From the NCBI GenBank assembly GCA_043228905.1, contig JBHGNT010000020.1:6634001-6698000 (forward strand): DNA of 64,000 nt. Reading direction: 5' to 3'. Source of the stretch: Azolla caroliniana (taxonomy: Eukaryota; Polypodiophyta). Shown here one piece after another: positions 10,813 to 21,530 of this stretch (positions are counted from its first letter, which is position 1; each line of letters starts with the position of its first letter). Position numbers and translations under genes: made by a program. The notes below the pieces were generated by a model that was given only the letters and a program-made list of their open reading frames with translations, was not told the DNA's origin and searched no databases.

Positions 10813-13800
10813 CATGGGATGTCTTACCAGTCCGATCCTCTTCCGGCATGCATCCAGCTTGTCGGGTATCAACACTTTGGTCAGCATATCTGACCCGTTC
10901 TCGGCCTTGTGGATCTTCGTCAGTGCGAACTCCTGGTCATCTACTCTCTCCCGGATCCAGTGATACCTCCGCTGGATATGCTTCGTCCGGGAATGGTAGG
11001 CCGCATTCTTAGCAAGGTGGATGGCACTTTGACTGTCGCAATAGAGTCGGTATTCATCTTGTCGGATACCGAGCTCTCCAATGAAGTCCTTCATCCATAA
11101 TATTTCCTTGCCGGCTTCCACAACCGCCATGTACTCCGCCTCTGTGGTTGACAAAGCAACCGTCTTCTGCAGCCTCGACTGCCACGAAACAGCTCCCCTT
11201 GCATATGTCATTACATATCCGGATGTAGACCGGCTGGTATCCACATCAACCGACATGTCCGAATCAGTGAAACCGTCCAATTGAGGTTTTCCGGAGCCGA
11301 ATCGGAGACACATATTTGAAGTGCCCTTCAAATACCGGAGTATCCATTTGACCGCGTTACAGTGCTCCTTGCCGGGATTGCTCATAAACCGGCTCACCAC
11401 TCCGACTGCGTATCCTATATCCGGTTGGGTGCACACCATAGCGTACATCAAGCTCCCGACGGCAGAGGCATATGGAATCTTCATCATATCCGTCTTCTCT
11501 GCTTTCATCTTCGGGCTTTGCTTATCGGATAGCTTGCAGTTTGCCGGTAGTGTCGATCTGACCGGTTTCGCATCTGACATGTTGAACCGGTGAAGCACCT
11601 TTGTCACGTACTTCTCCTGTGACAACCATAGTTGCTTCGCTGACCGGTTCCGGATGATGTGCATCCCCAGCATCTGCCTTGCCGGACCCAAGTCTTTCAT
11701 TGAGAAGGTCCGGTTGAGAGCCTTCTTTAACATCTGTATTTTGACTTGGTCCCGTCCGACGATCAACATGTCATCCACGTACAGAAGGAGTATCAGGAAG
11801 TCTCCTCCTTCGAACTTCTTCACAAACACATAGTGATCTGCCTGCGTCTTGTGGTACCCTTGATCGGTCATGAAGGAGTCGAACTTCCGGTACCATTGTC
11901 GGGGAGCCTGCTTCAGTTCGTACAGGCTCTTCTTCAACCGGCATACCAGGTGCTCCTTCCCTTTCTCCACGAAACCTTCCGGTTGCTGCATGTAGATCTC
12001 CTCTTCGAGGTCGCCGTGAAGGAATGCCGTCTTCACGTCCAGCTGCTCTACCTCGAGGTCCATGCTTGCTGCTATACTCAGCACCGTCCAGATGGAGGTC
12101 ATCTTTACTATCAGGGCAAATATCTCGTCGAAGTCCACGCCCTTCTTCTGTTGGAACCCCTTCACCACGATCCTGGCTTTGTATCTCGGGGTTTTGCCGG
12201 CATCTCCCGGTTTCAACTTGTACACCCACTTGTTTCGGAGTGCCCGCTTTCCTTTCGGCAACTCCACCAATTCGTACGTATGGTTCTGCATGGCACTTAA
12301 CCATTTTCGGTTGTGGGTGTCTTCCTGCACTTCTTCGAAGCTTTCTGGCTCCCCCTCATCGGTCAGCAGAATATGCTCTACATCCGGAAATCTCCGGGGG
12401 GCCCTTCTCTCTCTGAGAGGATATCTCCGTCTCTGGGCTTCGGTGACCGGCTCATCCATTTGCTCTTTATCCGAATCCGATTCGGGGTCTTGGCCGGTTC
12501 CGGTTTCAGCTTCCTCTACTTCTTCTTCAGCCCGTTCGGTATCCTCACCGTAACTGTCTGGTCCCTCGAGTGCTAACCGGTCTCTTGCCGGTTGGGACTG
12601 CTCATCGTACAGTCGATCCTTACCGGTCGACTCGGAGTTCATTATCTTCTCCTCCGACTCCCAGTCGGCGAGCGTCTTGTTCTCCATGAAGATAATATCT
12701 CGACTCCGGAATACCTTCTTATCGACCAGGTCCCACACTCGGTAGCCGAACTCATCGTCACCGTAACTGAGGAATATGCATGGCCGGGTCTTTGGATCTA
12801 GCTTTCCTCTCCGGTCCTTAGCTACATGCACGTACGCGAGACACCCGAACACCTTCAGATGCCGGTAGGATACTTCCTTACCTGTCCACACTCTCTGTGG
12901 TGTGTCTCCGTCCAAGGGTACTGAGGGTGATCTATTTATCACATATGTCGCCGTCGACAGTGCCTCAGCCCAAAACTTCTTGGGTAGTTTTGCATGCGCT
13001 AGCATACTCCGGACCCTCTCTATTATGGTCCGGTTCATCCTCTCGGCCAGTCCGTTTAGTTCCGGCGTCTTCGGCACTGTAAATTCGAGCCGGATTCCCT
13101 TCGAGCAGCAGTACTCCTCAAACTGCCCCCGGTACTCTCCTCCGTTATCTGCTCGAACCGCCTTCAGCTTCCGGCCGGTTTCTCTTTCCACTCTCGCGTG
13201 GAGCTCTTTGAAGACGGATAACACTTGATCCTTCGTCTTCAACGGTGTGGCCCACAGCTTCCGGCTGTGGTCATCTATGAACGTCACGAAGTACTGCGCT
13301 CCGGCATGTGACTTAGTGTCTACTTGACACACGTCCGTATGCACCAACTCCAGTGGTGCATTATGTCTCATCGGTGGCCTTGGTCGGAAGGATGTCCGGT
13401 TCTGCTTACCGGCCAGACAATCAGTGCACTTCTCCAAGTGCACGTTCTTCACTGGAATGAGGTTGTCTTCTGCAAGCCTCTTCTTCCCCTTCTCGCTCAT
13501 GTGACACAACCTCTTGTGCCATAGCTCACCGGCAGTGTCGGATGCCACGTTCACTTCCTCCGGACATAACCGGGCATTCATCAGGTACAGAGTGTTGACC
13601 TTCCAGGCCCGAGCCACAATCAGGCTCCCTTTGTTGAACTTCATGACACCGTTCCGGATGCTACCCGTGTAGCCCTCATCATCTAGCTGACCGGCTGATA
13701 TCAGGTTCAGTCGAACCTCCGGAACGTGTCGTACATCCTTCAACAACAACTTGCATCCGGTTGGTGTCGACAGCCACACGTCTCCTATGCCGACAATTCG

Positions 13801-14826
13801 GCATATACCTTCATTCCCCATCCGGACACAGCCGTGAACACCGGCTGAGTAGGATGAGAAGCATTTCCGGTCCGGGGTAAGGTGGAACGACGCTCCAGAG
13901 TCTACCACCCAGGTCATTTCTTCGCCGGCAAGGTTTATCTCACTCTCCTCGGTGATGAGCATCAACTCCTCTTCACTTGCCGCGATTGCCGTCGTTCCCT
14001 TCCAGTCCGACCCCTTCTTGTCTTTACCGTTCTGGTCCGGGGTCCGTTTCGAATCGGTAACGTCGGTCTCCTTATCTTTTCGAAAATGCCGACAGTTCTT
14101 TTGGAAGTGTCCCGGCTTGCCGCAATAGAAGCAAGTAGGCCTCCCCCTTGACTTTGACCGTGTCCCCGACTTCTCCCGGTTCTGGGGACTACGGTTTCTA
14201 TGTCTTCCGCGTTCCGATTCGGTAAGTAGCGCTTTGGAGTCGGAGCTCGTATCTTTATCTTTCCGACGCGCCTCCTCATCTAGCCAGCTTGACTTTACTC
14301 TTGCTAGGGATAACCGTTTTCCTTCCGGCCCGGCGTTGCCCAAAGTGACAACCAACGTCTCCCAGCTATCCGGGAGGGAACCGAGCAGGAGTAGCGCTAG
14401 TACCTCATCGGCGAGAGGTACTTCCAGTGATGTTGCCTGGTGTATCAGCCCCTGGAAGGCATTCATATGCTCCGCCATGCTGGAGCCATGTTGGTACCGG
14501 AGTCTTACTAGCTTCCGGAATACCGAGACCTGATTAACAACATTTTTGTTTTGAAACATTATGCCGATCTTCTCCCAGAGCTCATGAGCCTTGCTCTCTT
14601 CATTGAAGTTGTTGTACAGGCTCATGTCGATGAAGCACCGTATGTACGCCGTTGTCTTCATATGCATCACCTCCCATATTGCGGCGTCGATTTTGTCCGG
14701 TCTCTTGTCCCCGAACTGAACCGGCAGCCAGAGGTCTTTAACCATGAGCATGTCCCTCATCTTCGACTTCCACACAGAATAGTTAGAGCCGGTGAGCTTG
14801 AACATGCCGCCAAACGATTCGTCCAT
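10804..14826 (-). CDS. Ty1/copia Gag-Pol polyprotein of element B (1340 aa)
   Basis: Single open frame for the whole copia polyprotein. I chose the Met at 14826 (MDESFGGMFKLTGSNY), just after the primer site; an upstream in-frame Met at 14898 lies in the LTR. Visible in order: gag; zinc knuckle CFYCGKPGHFQKNC (about residues 232-245); aspartic protease DSGASFHLTP (about 306); integrase zinc finger H..H..C..C (about 437-472); integrase core Asp in VHTDVC (about 496), Asp in RADNGGEY (about 560) and Glu in NRTIIERV (about 600); reverse transcriptase with YVDDML (about 1015); RNase H with TDSD and YCDSQSAIHLAKN (about 1263), ending HPMPE. All catalytic residues are present and the length is usual for copia. 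It would make virus-like particles, cDNA and integrate it. Closest relative here is decayed element C. Confidence 0.95.
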   Translation of the reverse strand: MDESFGGMFKLTGSNYSVWKSKMRDMLMVKDLWLPVQFGDKRPDKIDAAIWEVMHMKTTAYIRCFIDMSLYNNFNEESKAHELWEKIGIMFQNKNVVNQVSVFRKLVRLRYQHGSSMAEHMNAFQGLIHQATSLEVPLADEVLALLLLGSLPDSWETLVVTLGNAGPEGKRLSLARVKSSWLDEEARRKDKDTSSDSKALLTESERGRHRNRSPQNREKSGTRSKSRGRPTCFYCGKPGHFQKNCRHFRKDKETDVTDSKRTPDQNGKDKKGSDWKGTTAIAASEEELMLITEESEINLAGEEMTWVVDSGASFHLTPDRKCFSSYSAGVHGCVRMGNEGICRIVGIGDVWLSTPTGCKLLLKDVRHVPEVRLNLISAGQLDDEGYTGSIRNGVMKFNKGSLIVARAWKVNTLYLMNARLCPEEVNVASDTAGELWHKRLCHMSEKGKKRLAEDNLIPVKNVHLEKCTDCLAGKQNRTSFRPRPPMRHNAPLELVHTDVCQVDTKSHAGAQYFVTFIDDHSRKLWATPLKTKDQVLSVFKELHARVERETGRKLKAVRADNGGEYRGQFEEYCCSKGIRLEFTVPKTPELNGLAERMNRTIIERVRSMLAHAKLPKKFWAEALSTATYVINRSPSVPLDGDTPQRVWTGKEVSYRHLKVFGCLAYVHVAKDRRGKLDPKTRPCIFLSYGDDEFGYRVWDLVDKKVFRSRDIIFMENKTLADWESEEKIMNSESTGKDRLYDEQSQPARDRLALEGPDSYGEDTERAEEEVEEAETGTGQDPESDSDKEQMDEPVTEAQRRRYPLRERRAPRRFPDVEHILLTDEGEPESFEEVQEDTHNRKWLSAMQNHTYELVELPKGKRALRNKWVYKLKPGDAGKTPRYKARIVVKGFQQKKGVDFDEIFALIVKMTSIWTVLSIAASMDLEVEQLDVKTAFLHGDLEEEIYMQQPEGFVEKGKEHLVCRLKKSLYELKQAPRQWYRKFDSFMTDQGYHKTQADHYVFVKKFEGGDFLILLLYVDDMLIVGRDQVKIQMLKKALNRTFSMKDLGPARQMLGMHIIRNRSAKQLWLSQEKYVTKVLHRFNMSDAKPVRSTLPANCKLSDKQSPKMKAEKTDMMKIPYASAVGSLMYAMVCTQPDIGYAVGVVSRFMSNPGKEHCNAVKWILRYLKGTSNMCLRFGSGKPQLDGFTDSDMSVDVDTSRSTSGYVMTYARGAVSWQSRLQKTVALSTTEAEYMAVVEAGKEILWMKDFIGELGIRQDEYRLYCDSQSAIHLAKNAAYHSRTKHIQRRYHWIRERVDDQEFALTKIHKAENGSDMLTKVLIPDKLDACRKRIGLVRHPMPE

Positions 14827-14841
14827 TTTCTGTGTCGTTTC

Positions 14842-14853
14842 GCTCTGATACCA
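14842..14853 (-). other. Primer binding site of element B
   Basis: Minus strand TGGTATCAGAGC, exact initiator tRNA-Met complement, 2 bp inside the 5' LTR. Confidence 0.93.
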
Positions 14854-14855
14854 CT

Positions 14856-15543
14856 TGACGGGAACTGAACGCTCCTTATGCACAACGCTCGGCCACAACC
14901 GAGCTTAGAATGATACACAGAAAAAAAACGGGAAATAAAACACGACACAAAGAGGAGGAAGATACACAGGAGGTTTACATGGAAAACCCCAAACTAGGGG
15001 AAAAACCACGGCAGCCCATAGGCTACAAACTGTCACTATGTAAGAATGTACAACAGTGAGTTCACTGAGGCAACGACCTCGTGCTCACAGATCTTCGCCA
15101 CAGGTGGCGGTTACAACAGAGGCAACGACCTCTTTCTCTCTCTCTCTCTCTGTACACAGTTACGCGCTCTCGCTATACTTTTACCAACAAGAATGACAAC
15201 AACAACACTAACTAAAGTTTGCCCTAAGTCATATTTATACTAATATGACTTTTCGGCTATTTACAAATATAGCCTCGGTGGACTATCAGAAAACATATTT
15301 ACGAATATGTCTCTTCATCCGGTTCTCCGTATATACTCCTCATCCGGTTCATAGCGGGTCTGCACCATCCGGCTCTCCGTAGCCGGGTACTCCTCATCCG
15401 GTTCATACCGGGTCTGCACCATCCGGCTCTTCGTAGCCAGGTCCTCCTCATCCGGTTTCGGCCGAGGCGTATCGGCCTCGGCCGAGTTTGTTCATCGGCA
15501 CTGTTCTTATCCCTTCCCATTCGGAGGGACCTGTCTCCCAACA
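14856..15543 (-). repeat. Element B 5' LTR
   Basis: 688 bp, minus strand TGTTGGGAGACAGG...CCCGTCA. It holds two 54-bp repeats (about 15349-15455), a TATA-like AGTATAAATATGAC (minus strand, about 15232-15246) and a pyrimidine/purine microsatellite (about 15131-15152). This full promoter is absent from the 3' LTR. Confidence 0.92.
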
Positions 15544-15548
15544 TTATG

Positions 15549-15777
15549 AGCATTGAAGTATGTGTTAGAACTTCTGTCAGTCCGTATGGAGTTGTATAAA
15601 AGTGGTCTCTGAACACATCCTATGTACAGAGTTTTACACATGATTCGAATTTAGCTTTTTTGTGTTTTTTCCCTCTTTGTCTCTCCTGCGTACATTGTCT
15701 CTTAAGCTCTCCATCAAACCTATTTTTCTCTGTCGGTATTCTATGTTTTGTATAGCTTCCGCACGTAACATTTCACA
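15549..15777 (+). repeat. Element A 3' LTR, right piece
   Basis: Resumes the A LTR after B (AGCATTGAAGTATGTG, matching 4512 onward) with its TATA box at 15595-15602, ending TTTCACA. Followed by ACATA (15778-15782), the right copy of A's target duplication. Confidence 0.92.
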
Positions 15778-15782
15778 ACATA

Positions 15783-16019
15783 CAACAATATGACAACCAC
15801 CACCACAATGATTGCCCTAAGTCATATTTATAGTTATATGAACTTAGGGTTATTTACAAATATAGCCTCAATAGGCTTACTGGAAATGTATTTACAAATA
15901 TGTCTTCTCATCTGGTTCTCACCAGGTCTATCCGATTTGGTTTCAGGATCTCTTCTGGTTCTCACCTGGTCCACATCATTCATAACCGGATCCCATCCAG
16001 AGGGACAGATTTCCCAACA
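15783..16019 (-). repeat. Element C 5' LTR, outer piece
   Basis: Right half of the C LTR after element A; on the minus strand it begins TGTTGGGAAATCTGTCCC. It contains a TATA-like run (TATAAATATGAC, minus strand, near 15826). The element ends here, inside relic D. Confidence 0.87.
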
Positions 16020-16529
16020 AAAACCCAGGCACATCAAAGCTGATTGTCGTGCACTCAAAGCCAAGATTGATAAGGCTTAGTGAGCTGATCAAAAGAGTGG
16101 CCGACATGAGGAGGTCATCTGCGTCAGCTCTTCAGCCGAAGTATTGTCGAATGAGCCGAACATAATATCCATTGAAAACCTAGTCGAATAAGAAGTTCTG
16201 CTTACGACTGAGGAATCGAGCACATGGCTCTTGGATTCGGGTGCGTCCTACCATGTGACCCCTCACAGATCTTAGTTTCAGCAATACCCGACCCGACACT
16301 CCGACTCTGTACGGGTCGGAAATTCGCAGCATTGCGTTATAATTGGAATCAACACAGTAGAGCTCAATGTCCTGAGTGGCTCTACATTAGTACTACACAA
16401 TGTCTGACACGTACTTGAGCTCTCAAGACCACTGATCTCAATCGGATAACTTGACGAAGATGGCATCCGTGTGTTAGCTTCTCATCAGGAGTGTGGACAC
16501 TCCATAGGGGGAACCTCCTGCTTGCTTGA
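16020..16529 (+). pseudogene. Copia relic D: gag knuckle and protease
   Basis: Oldest layer in the nest. In one frame it shows the end of a CCHC knuckle (GHIKADC, about 16029-16049), then the protease motif LLDSGASYHVTPH near 16231-16270, then the conserved block after protease, with stops. C is inserted within the knuckle on the left and E1 cuts it on the right at 16530. The H family fragments at 28.9 and 32.0 kb may be later parts of the same kind of element, but that is inference. Confidence 0.8.
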
Positions 16530-16962
16530 TGTTGAGAGACAAGCTCAACATGGGCCGAATTGGTTGAAGACCGATCGAGTAGGCCCGAATTGGCTGAGAG
16601 CCGAATCAAAGAGAGTTCGATTCGGGTGTGCCAAGTCGAATGGATTCTGAAAGGCCGTTAGGGGCCTACAATAGGAATATTGTAGACAGAATTAGTGTCA
16701 GGATCATTTATGAGCATTCAAGTACTGATGGTACTTGTGCCAACCCACTTGTTAGGGCATGTATAAAAAGTTCTCACTAAGCATGGTGCATGTACAGAGT
16801 CTACAGAGTGTTCATTATTTTGAATTTTGAAGAGTTGTTGTTTGCTCTCTCTGTCTCTGTCTCTCTCTCCATTCTCTCTGTTTACCTAACTGTCGAGCTT
16901 CGAACAATCAATTGTGTACTTAGCGTCTATCGCACACGCTTCCGCACACGAATACTTTTACA
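16530..16962 (+). repeat. Element E1 5' LTR
   Basis: TGTTGAGAGACAAGCTCAACATGGG at the start, nearly the same as the E2 LTR at 46194. TATAAAAAG near 16763. The 3' edge (TTTTACA) is set by comparison with E2 and A. No clean primer binding site follows; a degraded purine-rich remnant lies near 17050. Confidence 0.78.
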
Positions 16963-17151
16963 CTCGAGGACCAAAAGTACAATCTTTGTACCTGTTATAT
17001 CTCACACTTAGAGAGGGTAACTTGTTCTTGTTGATATTCCTGTGTCATCATTATGGAGAGAGGGTTGAAAATCCTCTGCAACCGACAGAAAAAGCAAGCG
17101 AACAAGACAGAGACAAGGTTTGTCGTTTTCGTGAAAGAAAAGATACGAACA

Positions 17152-17790
17152 TGGACAGAGGAATGGGAAGCTCGCTTCCGATGGAAAAGCTCGATTGGAG
17201 CAACTACACATCTTGATTGTACAAGATGCACCACTACCTGCTCGGGCACGGTTACTGGAGTTATGTCAAAGGAGCTAATGATGCAGCACCCCCATCGACA
17301 CAGAGATTTCCTGTCCTGGGAACAGGTGGTGAGTAGAGTTTTGTACTGCTTCACATCCTGTGTGAACAACCAAGTTTTTGAGCTACATTCAGGATGCAAA
17401 GATGCCAAAGGATGCTTGGGGAAATCTGAAGAAGATTTTCGCCATGAGCACCACAACCAAAAAGCTTTCAACTTACAAAGGAGTTGAGCAATGTCCTATA
17501 GAGTGAGATGTCGGTGGTTGACTACACCTCCAAGATCAAGGAGATTTGCGACTCCCTCGCCTCCGTACACATGAACATTGTGGAGGACAAAATGGTGCAG
17601 GTTTGCCTTAGAGGGTTGGCGTCGAAGTTCGGAGCATTCCAAATGGCGGTCTGCATGAGGGAGAATATGCCTTCGTTTTTCAAGCTACAATCGATGTTGG
17701 TCGTAGAAGAAAACCACTCGGGTGCGTCGACAAGCATGCACACCGATAGCAAAATGTTGTACATGGAGGAGGATAGACCCCATTGTCATA
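17152..17790 (+). pseudogene. Element E1 gag, N-terminal part
   Basis: Begins MDRGMGSSLPMEKLDWSNYTS, as in elements A, F and G, then a TGA. Homology to A gag goes on in other frames (the LASKFGAFQMAVC block near 17620, the GASTSMHTDSKMLY block near 17725). Decayed by stops and frameshifts. Confidence 0.85.
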
Positions 17791-17891
17791 GAGAAAACCG
17801 GCCTTAGGTGGAATCATGGAATTTGGCGCGTGAAACGACACTTACGCGTGTGCACTCAACCCAACACTTGTACAGGAATAGGCCGACGTGA

Positions 17892-18507
17892 TGTGTATAT
17901 CCTAAGGAGAATATATTAATAGGCTAGTGAATCGAAGTGGATTTGTGTTCAAGGGGACAGAGAATAAAGGTGATTTGACCAGGATGTAACGGTCCCTCCT
18001 TGGCGGCCTATAAGAGGGGAAGGGGAGAAGACTGAAAAGTGGGGGTATCACATTTTGGCAAGGACGAGGTGCTGTCAGACTGGGAACCGAGCTCTCTCCT
18101 CCTCTATCGTTGTTATCTGCAAGTTTTCTGAGTTGGTTGCCTCTGCTCTGGGGAAGCCCGCGTGTTTTCCGGCAAAGGCTCTACTGTGTGTGTGCGAGGG
18201 CGCGTGATTGTCTGGGTTGGGTCTGTCGCTGGCTATCCGATTGTAATCTTGCAAACACTATAACCTTTACTGTTATTGGAATCAAATCTCTTGTTTCTCT
18301 CTCTCTGTCTCTGTGTTTTTGTGAGTCTCTCTTTTACGCGGGTGTGCATCTTGATCGGATACACATTGGTGGTTTATTTAGCTGACAAGCGTTGTCAGTT
18401 GCAAACGGGCCTAACCGGCTCAATGCTTGCGCTCTTTTCCCGCTCCGCCTTCTTCTCTCTCTCTTGCTCCTCGGTTCAGGCCCCCCACGGTCCCGCCTTA
18501 TTTCCTA
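17892..18507 (+). mobile_element. Probable solo LTR inside E1 gag
   Basis: About 616 bp with no homology to copia coding parts. It starts TGTGTATATCC, has a TATA box (CCTATAAGAGG near 18009) and a CT-rich leader, and CGTGA occurs at both edges (17887-17891 and 18508-18512). The end reads TA instead of CA, and about 100 bp of unexplained sequence (17791-17886) lies to the left, so the boundaries are tentative. Could belong to an LTR family not otherwise seen here. Confidence 0.4.
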
Positions 18508-18512
18508 CGTGA

Positions 18513-20212
18513 AAGTGGAACAACACGACACCGTGGTCGTGGTGGACGAGGCAGGTTGGCACGCAATGGAGGCGGCCAACAAGAGCAGAACTAGAGGCAT
18601 AGAGGAGGGGCCAATAACATATTCGAACCCTCCAGAAACAAGGGGAGTTAGGGTAGCGCCAGAAATTGGTAAGCGAAGGCTGACTCAGAATGTTGGTAAT
18701 GTGGCAAGAAAGGCCACAATCAGAGCGAGTGCTAGAATAGGCAAGCCGATTCGAACAAAGCCGGATTGAGCCGAGGAGAAGCAGATAAGCATCAGAGATC
18801 GCACTACGTAGAAGACTCAGGGTGAGCCTAAACAGGCCCAACCTTCATAATGAAGCACAAAGCCAACTTGATGGCGGTGAACACCTCAAGGTTGAACGAG
18901 GTGTGGTATGTGGATTCGGGCGCATCGAACCACATGACGAATCACAAGGAGTGGTTCTCGACTCTAGAGAAGCCAACGCAACTGGGGCTCGTCGAAACTG
19001 GCGATGATACCCCTCACCTCATCGAACACATTAGAGATGTCCCCTTGAGCCATGTTGGCCAAAACAGAATAATGAGAAATGTCTTGCATGTGCCGACAAT
19101 GACCAAGAATTTGGTGTCGGTCGGATAGATAGTAGACTAGGGCATGCAAGTTCGATTTACTCACCTTGGCTTCTTCATAGAGGAAGAAGGTCGAATCATC
19201 GCGCAAGTGAGCTGAGAAGGGAGGATGTTCATCCTCAAAACAAGCGAAGTTGGAACCGCGATGTTTGCAAAAAGGCAAAAAGTCGACTTGTGGCACAAAC
19301 GGTTCGGCCACGTCAACTTCCCGCGGCTTCAGGAGATGCAGACGAAAGATATCGTTTTTGGCTCGCCGAAATTTAGTGGCCGAAAGAGCGAAGTCTACGA
19401 AGCCTGCTAGTTAGGGAAGCATCACTGACTTCTGTTCCCAAATGAAAGAAATCGGAGCCAAAACAAGCTCGATTTAATCCATTCGGATGTATGGGGACCG
19501 ACACAGAACGTGAGTATCGATGGAAGTCGTTACTTTGTAACCGTCATTGAAGACTACACTCGGCACACTTGGGTATGCTGGATTGAGAAGAAAAGCGAAG
19601 TCTTATCTTGCTTCTTGAAGGTGAAGAGCTGATACCGAACTTGAGACCGGTAGAAAGATCAAGTGCCTAAGGTCCGATGGTGAAAAGAATAATTTTCTGA
19701 TTAGTTCTTTAGCTATCTACAAAAGGAAGGAATTTGACACGAATTTTTGTGCAAATACACACCGTAGTAGAATGGTGTGGCCGAGAGGAAGAATCAGATG
19801 ATAGAGGAATCAACTAGAGCAATGCTCAAGGAGAAGCATATGCCGAAATTCTACTAAGCCGTCAAGACGACAATATACCCGGTAGAATTAGACTTCTGCA
19901 AATGGAGGAGTGTCACTACATGAGCTATATTTCGGGAAGAAGCTGAAGTTGGCATACTTGAGAGTATTCGGTAGCATTTCATATGTGCATGTGCCGAAGG
20001 AAAAATGGAGGAAGTTAGACACAAAAGCCAAAAAATGTATCTTGGTTGGCTCCTCAGATGAGCAGAAGGGTTATAAGTATTATAATCCTTGAATGAAAGA
20101 GGTCCGAGTAAGCCAAGATGTCATTTTTGATGAGTCGGCTCCGTGGCACTTGCCCTCACCTACAACCCCAATCCACTCCATTCTGAATTCTAAGGAAGAG
20201 ACCAATGAGGCT
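18513..20212 (+). pseudogene. Element E1 gag end, protease and integrase
   Basis: Degenerate CCHC near 18690 (C-W-stop-CGKKGH). Protease near 18900 with VDSGASNHMT intact in a 92-codon open stretch (18850-19128). Integrase starts WHKRFGHVN near 19290, keeps CRTDV-like SDVWGP near 19485 and the second Asp (RSDGE) near 19673, with many stops; linker near 19910-20160. Closest to elements A and F. Confidence 0.85.
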
Positions 20213-20829
20213 TGTTAGGATCTCGGTCCCTCCGGATGGGATGATGAAGGCCCGGTGAGAACCGGATGATGTAGAACCAGTGAGAATCGGATAATGAGTA
20301 CCCGGTAAGGAAGACCCGGTGAGAACCGGATGTTGCAGGCCCGGTGAGAACCTCTCCCTGGATGAAGGGACATATATGTAAATATGTTCCAGAGAGCCCA
20401 CTGGGGCTATATTTGTAAATAGACCGAAAGTCATATTAGTATAAATATGACCTAGGGCAAATTGTATTGTAGAGTGTTGTCATTATTTGTTGTATAGAGT
20501 TATTGGTGTAACTGTTGTACAGAGCGTAGTAGAGGGATAGAGAGCGTGAGAGCAGCTACGAGCACTCTCTGTTGTAACCGCCACCAAGTGAAGAGTGTGA
20601 GAACGAGGTCGTTGCCTCTGTGCCCCATGTTGTATTCTTTGACATAGTGATAGTTTGGAGTCTGTGGGCTCCCGTGGTTTTTCCCTCTCAGGGTTTTCCA
20701 TGTTAACATCTTGTGCATTCTCTTCTGTTTGTGTACTTACTTCCATTTCTCCATTTAGATTATGTTGGATTATCATTAAGTGATCTAAGTCTTGGTTGTG
20801 GCCGAAGATTATTCTGCATTTTCTCTACA
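20213..20829 (+). mobile_element. Solo LTR S2 inside E1
   Basis: 617 bp, TGTTAGGATCTCGGTCCC...CTCTACA, with the perfect 5-bp duplication AGGCT at 20208-20212 and 20830-20834. Contains TATAAATATGAC near 20440 and degenerate CCGGTGAGAACCGGATG repeats near 20250-20360. Same LTR superfamily as S1, S3, B and C. Confidence 0.92.
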
Positions 20830-21530
20830 AGGCTGAGATGCCCCTGGAGGAAGAGGAAATCAGAAATCTAGAAGAGAGTTCGGAAGTGGGCCGAATGAGC
20901 AACTGAGTCGAAAGGACCAGCCGGATGAAGAGCCGACGAGTAGTGGAGACTCGAATGTGCAGTCCCCTAGCTAGAAATCGAGGTGACGGTTTATGCGCAA
21001 GGAGAAAGGGAAGATGAAGATGCTGGAATATAGCAGTGACGTCGATACATCGAATCGAAGCGAATTAGATGTGTCTAGGAGCAAAGAGGGACCTTCGGAA
21101 ATAGGGTTGAAGTCGGCCGAGAGGGTCATAAAATCGGCGAAGTAGAAGTTACGCCGATCCACCCACCAGAAGAATCCCGTAATTTGGCACATCATTATGC
21201 ATATATGGCGAAGGTGGCTGAAGTGCGTGATTTGGAGAGCTACACAGAAGCGGCAAAGGATGCCAATTGGTGAAAAGCCATGGAGGAAGAGACGCGAGCA
21301 ATTATTGGAGAATGAGACTGGGAACCTGGTTGATGTACCCAAGGGGTTGAAGCCGATCGGATAGAGGTGGGTGTACAAGGTCCAATATAACGCCAACGGC
21401 TCTGTCAACCGATATAAGGCCTAGTTGGTGGCCAAGGGCTAGGCGCAGAAACATGGTATCAATTATGATGAGACCTTCATGCCGGTCATGAAGATGACAA
21501 TTGTCCGTGTATTGTTGGCGGTAGCAGCAG
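20830..21530 (+). pseudogene. Element E1 linker and RT N-terminus
   Basis: Copia RT start with several stops: the block equivalent to GCRWVYKVKYN near 21360-21390, then AKG and YDETF near 21440-21475, ending PVMKMTIVRVLLAVAA. Cut by element F at 21531; the same gene resumes at 27283. Confidence 0.85.

Larger units (their letters stand above)
10261..15543 (-). mobile_element. Ty1/copia element B, coding frame intact
   Basis: Complete minus-strand LTR retrotransposon: LTRs at 14856-15543 (5') and 10261-10793 (3'), both TG...CA on their own strand; target duplication TTATG at 10256-10260 and 15544-15548, exact. Primer site, polypurine tract and one uninterrupted gag-pol frame are present. It is the youngest layer of the nest. 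The 3' LTR has lost the promoter segment (see findings), so although the protein looks complete, daughter copies would inherit a damaged U3. Confidence 0.95.
4301..15777 (+). mobile_element. Ty1/copia element A (with nested B and a solo LTR)
   Basis: LTR retrotransposon on the plus strand. Both LTRs begin TGTTG and end TTTCACA; flanks carry the perfect 5-bp duplication ACATA (4296-4300 and 15778-15782), so both ends are exact. It sits in the 5' LTR of C. Its 3' LTR is split by element B (10261-15543) and its RT by a solo LTR (8245-8685). Coding parts have stops and frameshifts, so A is not autonomous now. Confidence 0.93.

Noticed and set aside
10490-11012. Open stretches over the B 3' LTR as an extra B protein
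   Set aside because: They consist of the 54-bp repeats and the antisense of RNase H, and are not conserved in frame in the 5' LTR.
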